Positions 60,938-64,000 of a stretch of DNA of 64,000 nt are shown in pieces (within the stretch, counting starts at the first letter, position 1; the number at the start of each line of letters is the position of its first letter). This DNA comes from Xaviernesmea rhizosphaerae. Lineage in GTDB: Bacteria; Pseudomonadota; Alphaproteobacteria; Rhizobiales; Rhizobiaceae. Where the stretch lies: the NCBI RefSeq assembly GCF_001938945.1, contig NZ_MKIO01000040.1, positions 52,941 through 116,940 of the forward strand, written 5' to 3'. The translations under genes were made by a program, and so were the position numbers. A model generated the notes under the pieces. That model did no database searches and was not told the origin of the DNA. It worked only from the letters and a program-made list of their open reading frames with translations.

Positions 60938-62215
60938 TCAAAATCGAACGATGAACGTCGTGCCCTGTCCCAGCTCGGACTGGATGATCAGCCGGGCGCG
61001 GTGGCGCGTGAGGATATGCTTGACGATGGCAAGGCCCAGGCCGGTGCCCTTCTTCGACCGGCTGGCCTCGACATTGACACGGTAGAAGCGCTCGGTGATG
61101 CGCGGCACATGCTCGGCCGCCATGCCCGGCCCCCAGTCGCGCACAAAGACCTCGACCGGCTTCCCCTCGCCGCCGGTTAGCCGCACCTCGACGCGCTTGC
61201 CGTCCTGCCCGTATTTGCAGCCGTTCTCGATCAGGTTCTGGAACACCTGGATCAATTCGTCGCCGTCGCCGCGCACCGTCACCGGCCCCTCCGGCAGGAT
61301 CAACTCCACCGTCACGTCGAGCTCGCCGGCCAGCGGCAGCAGCGCATCGCGCACATGGCCGAGCAGGGGCACGAGGTCCACCAGCTGATTGGGCGCGATA
61401 TGGGCTTTGAGCTCCAGCCGCGACAGCGACAGGAGGTCGTCGATCAGCCGGCTCATTCGGTTGGTCTGCTCCAGCATGATGCCGAGAAAGCGGGCGTGGG
61501 CCTGCGGGTCGTTGCGTGCCGGACCGAGAAGCGTCTCGATGAAGCCGCGCAACGAGGCGAGCGGCGTGCGCAGCTCATGGCTTGCATTGGCGATGAAGTC
61601 GGTGCGCATGCGCTCGATGCGCCGCGCCTGCGAGACATCGCGGAAGGACAGGACGAAGAGCGGCGGCTGGTCCGCCAGGCCGGCCATCACAGGGGCGGCG
61701 CGCAGCGTGTAGACGGTCTCGGCCGGCAGGCGCTCGGCATATTCGATCTGGTTCGGCCGGCCGGTCGCGATGGTCTCGCGCACGAGGTCGAGAATGGCGG
61801 GCGAGCGCAGCCTTGCGGCAAGATCGGTCTGCGGCGGGATGACGCCGAAGATCATTTCGGCCGCCTGATTCTGAAACACCACCAGCTGCTCCCGCGAGAT
61901 CACCAGCACCGGCATATCCAGCGCATCGAAGGCGGCGGCCAGCGGATCGAACTGGACCACGGCTGAGGGGGGCGCGGCCGGCGCATCGGCAAGCGAATCG
62001 GCCAGGAAATTTTCCGGCTCCTCGGGCAGGGAGGAGCGTGGCCCGCCCAGACAGACGAACAGGAGAAAGGCGACCCAGAAGCCGCCGACCAGCGCCAGCG
62101 GCGCGCCGCCCGCGCCGAGCAGCCCCGCCAGGGCGAGCGAGAGAATCAGCGTCCAGCGGTCGGCATAAAGCCGCGCCACCAGCCCAGTCGAGGCGCTTGT
62201 CGGATCCTTTGTCAC
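60938..62215 (-). CDS. phoR: Phosphate regulon sensor histidine kinase PhoR
   Basis: A 425-residue inner-membrane kinase. Two helices span about 22-56; a PAS domain (about 95-200) follows. The HisKA box has phospho-acceptor His213 in FIANASHELRTPLASLRGF. The ATPase domain shows FQNLIENGCKYG (N box), WGPGMAAEHVPRITERFYR (G1/F) and SKKGTGLGLAIVKHI (G2). It phosphorylates PhoB under phosphate limitation. It begins the minus-strand Pho block. Confidence 0.96.
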   Translation of the reverse strand: MTKDPTSASTGLVARLYADRWTLILSLALAGLLGAGGAPLALVGGFWVAFLLFVCLGGPRSSLPEEPENFLADSLADAPAAPPSAVVQFDPLAAAFDALDMPVLVISREQLVVFQNQAAEMIFGVIPPQTDLAARLRSPAILDLVRETIATGRPNQIEYAERLPAETVYTLRAAPVMAGLADQPPLFVLSFRDVSQARRIERMRTDFIANASHELRTPLASLRGFIETLLGPARNDPQAHARFLGIMLEQTNRMSRLIDDLLSLSRLELKAHIAPNQLVDLVPLLGHVRDALLPLAGELDVTVELILPEGPVTVRGDGDELIQVFQNLIENGCKYGQDGKRVEVRLTGGEGKPVEVFVRDWGPGMAAEHVPRITERFYRVNVEASRSKKGTGLGLAIVKHILTRHRARLIIQSELGQGTTFIVRF

Positions 62216-62498
62216 ACTTTACCCCTTCCGGCCGGCCACCTCCGGCGACCGCCTCGCGCCTGTCGCGGGCTTTGGTCCGCTTCGCCATCACGCCTCGCCG
62301 CCTGTCCATAGCCGGCTTTCATGACATGACGGTCACGGCCCCTGTTGTTCAATGGCTCATCGACGATCCTCACGTCATTTTCGCGACCGGCGCGCGGCCA
62401 ACAGCGCCTGCTCCTGACTGCTCTTGCCAGGCGACGGCCATGCCTTACCTGCTAGGGCAGATTTCCAGCCGCAGCCGCCAACAGGAGATGACCGCCGC

Positions 62499-63383
62499 AT
62501 GTCACTGTCCGAAATCAAGCCCGTCGATCTTCTCGTCGGCAAGACGCCGCGCCGGTTCGACATCGACGATCCCGTCCTTCCGGCATGGATCGAGGAACAG
62601 GCGCTGACATCGGGCGACTACCCCTATGATCGAAAGCTCGATGGCGACCGCTACGAGGCCGAGCTGAAGGCGCTGCAGATCGAGCTCGTCAAGGTCCAGT
62701 TCTGGATGCAGGCGACGGGCCGGCGGGTGATCGCGCTGTTCGAGGGCCGGGACGCCGCCGGCAAGGGCGGCGCGATCCAGGCCACGCGCGCCTTCATGAA
62801 CCCGCGCTCCGCCCGCATCGTCGCCTTGTCCAAGCCGAGTGAGACCGAACGCGGACAATGGTATTTCCAGCGTTATGTCGCCACCTTCCCCAGTGCCGGC
62901 GAGTTCGTGCTCTATGACCGCTCCTGGTACAACCGCGCCGGTGTCGAGCCCGTCATGGGCTTCTGCACGCCGGCCGAATACGAGGATTTTCTGGTTCAGG
63001 CGCCCCGGCTGGAAGCGATGCTGGCGGATGAAGGCATCGTGCTGTTCAAATTCTATCTCGACATCGGCCAGGAGATGCAGCTCAAGCGCTTTCACGACCG
63101 GCGCCATGACCCGCTGAAAGTCTGGAAGCTCTCGCCAATGGACATTGCCGCGCTCAACAAGTGGCAGGACTATAGCGAGAAGCGCGACCGCATGCTGAAG
63201 AAGACCCACAGCAAAGAGGCGCCCTGGACGGTAATCCGTGCCAATGACAAACGCCGAGGCCGGCTGGAGCTGATCCGCCACATGCTGAAGGCGCTGGATT
63301 ACGAGGGCAAGGACAAGGCGGCCATCGGCAAGACCGATGACAAGATCATTCTCGACGCCCTGGATTTCCTCAAGGACAAGTGA
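62499..63383 (+). CDS. ppk2: Polyphosphate kinase 2
   Basis: A 294-residue PPK2-family enzyme that transfers phosphate between polyphosphate and nucleoside di- or monophosphates. The P-loop-like FEGRDAAGKGGAIQ, the lid region FMNPRSARIVALSKPSETERGQWYFQRYV, DRSWYNRAGVEPVMGFC and SKEAPWTVIRANDKRRGR are all characteristic. AGGAGAT lies about ten bases before the ATG at 62499. Divergent from phoR; a PPK2 gene has the same neighbourhood in Sinorhizobium, from memory. Confidence 0.95.
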   Translation: MSLSEIKPVDLLVGKTPRRFDIDDPVLPAWIEEQALTSGDYPYDRKLDGDRYEAELKALQIELVKVQFWMQATGRRVIALFEGRDAAGKGGAIQATRAFMNPRSARIVALSKPSETERGQWYFQRYVATFPSAGEFVLYDRSWYNRAGVEPVMGFCTPAEYEDFLVQAPRLEAMLADEGIVLFKFYLDIGQEMQLKRFHDRRHDPLKVWKLSPMDIAALNKWQDYSEKRDRMLKKTHSKEAPWTVIRANDKRRGRLELIRHMLKALDYEGKDKAAIGKTDDKIILDALDFLKDK

Positions 63384-63465
63384 TGCCGCACGGCCTGGCG
63401 CTTCGGCATGATCCCGCGGCGGCAGGCACGACACCCCTGCGGGAGCAGACAGGCCGCGAAACCGC

Positions 63466-63996
63466 TTATGGATCGGCGAGAACCCGCACACCGTAGAGAT
63501 TGAGGCTGAGGCCGCTGCCGGTCACGTCGCTGTTGATCAGGAAGCGGCCGGGGCCGGTCGGGGCGCGGGCGGAGAACACGGTCTTGAACAGGAGATCGCT
63601 GCGCTCGTCATTGATGGTGAAGCGATGGCGCCCGCAATTGCCCAATGCGCCGAAATCGCATTCCACGGAGAATTGCGTGCTGGAGCCGCGATCGGCCTGG
63701 ACGGTGACGGCGATGGTCGCCGATTTGCCGGCGAGATCGCGCATGATCTCGACGGGAATGGTCACCACAACGGCGCCATCGTCCTCCGGCGAGGAGGAGG
63801 TAATGCGCAGCCGCTGCCCGCCCTCGTCGCTTACGGCGGCGGCCACGGCGCGCGGACCGGTGGTGACGCCATGCGCCGCCTGGTCCGGGGCGAACAGGAT
63901 CTTCCAGTCGGCCGAGAAGCCCGACTTGCTGTTGAGCTGCCGCAGGCCCTTGGAGGGATCGTAATCATCGCCGCGCACGGAAATCTGTCCGATCAC
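63466..63996 (-). CDS. Unidentified protein, 5' end beyond the window
   Basis: At least 176 residues on the minus strand, open to the window edge; the codon at 63996 is GTG and may be internal. The visible part is beta-rich: DWKILFAPDQAAHGVTTGPR, VVVTIPVEIMRDLAGKSATIAVTVQADRGSSTQFSVECDFG, and a C-terminal FLINSDVTGSGLSLNLYGVRVLADP, like a carbohydrate-binding or jelly-roll-type extracellular domain. I do not recognise the family. Two cysteines 8 residues apart (CDFGALGNC) could pair. Confidence 0.75.
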   Translation of the reverse strand: MIGQISVRGDDYDPSKGLRQLNSKSGFSADWKILFAPDQAAHGVTTGPRAVAAAVSDEGGQRLRITSSSPEDDGAVVVTIPVEIMRDLAGKSATIAVTVQADRGSSTQFSVECDFGALGNCGRHRFTINDERSDLLFKTVFSARAPTGPGRFLINSDVTGSGLSLNLYGVRVLADP

Positions 63997-64000
63997 GCCC

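Overview
The window is high-GC chromosomal DNA of an alphaproteobacterium, most likely a member of the Rhizobiaceae (Rhizobium/Agrobacterium/Sinorhizobium group). Supporting marks are a gcrA gene with clustered GANTC (CcrM methylation) sites, a very long podJ-type polarity gene, a SAM-II riboswitch ahead of metZ, several copies of the rhizobial intergenic mosaic element RIME, and gene orders typical of the group (DUF952-pyrD; podJ next to an acyl-CoA dehydrogenase/thiolase/FadB operon; hslO-argF-argD-gcrA-phoB-phoU-pstBACS-phoR-ppk2). I saw no rRNA, CRISPR array, insertion sequence or prophage. Nearly everything reads as conserved core chromosome.

Layout. 0-8 kb: a small secreted protein, DUF952, pyrD, a MATE exporter, a Tat/lipoprotein CAP protein with a DUF6460 partner, a TPR-methyltransferase, a YitT membrane protein and a GT8-like transferase. 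8-14 kb: an orphan amino-acid-binding protein, a DadA-type FAD oxidoreductase, and the Lhr-type helicase plus PdeM nuclease of the ligase-associated repair set. 14-19 kb: a histidine-type phosphatase with an altered HD motif, a membrane-anchored methyltransferase, a stand-alone AsnC ligand domain, and TauE/SafE coupled to a TIGR02186 protein. 19-30 kb: podJ, then a beta-oxidation operon (acyl-CoA dehydrogenase, thiolase, FadB) that carries a MazE/MazF-like toxin-antitoxin pair between its first and second genes. 30-34 kb: a GtrB-GtrA-GT-C glycosylation trio and a Tim44-domain protein. 35-41 kb: divergent mntH/mntR, a CaCA antiporter, a LexA-like S24 regulator, an SNase-like protein and a TerB protein. 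41-45 kb: a solute-binding protein divergent from a GT2 synthase with a possible MshEN (c-di-GMP-binding) N-domain, a short repeat protein and tRNA-Gly(CCC). 45-54 kb: dCTP deaminase, riboswitch-controlled metZ, apaG, hslO, argF, argD and gcrA. 54-64 kb: the complete Pho cluster (phoR, pstS, pstC, pstA, pstB, phoU, phoB on the minus strand, with a multi-repeat Pho box before pstS), divergent ppk2, and the end of an unidentified secreted-type protein cut by the window edge.

The parts that work together most clearly are the Pho regulon (sensing, uptake, then polyphosphate use by PPK2), arginine synthesis (argD then argF), and fatty-acid or branched-chain acyl-CoA oxidation behind a 14-bp-arm palindromic operator. 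I found no wholly new multigene system. The least expected observations are regulatory: five near-helically-phased GANTC sites before gcrA, a consensus promoter followed at once by a terminator-like hairpin before argD, RIME termini that supply the stop codons of two genes, and the toxin-antitoxin pair inside the fad operon.
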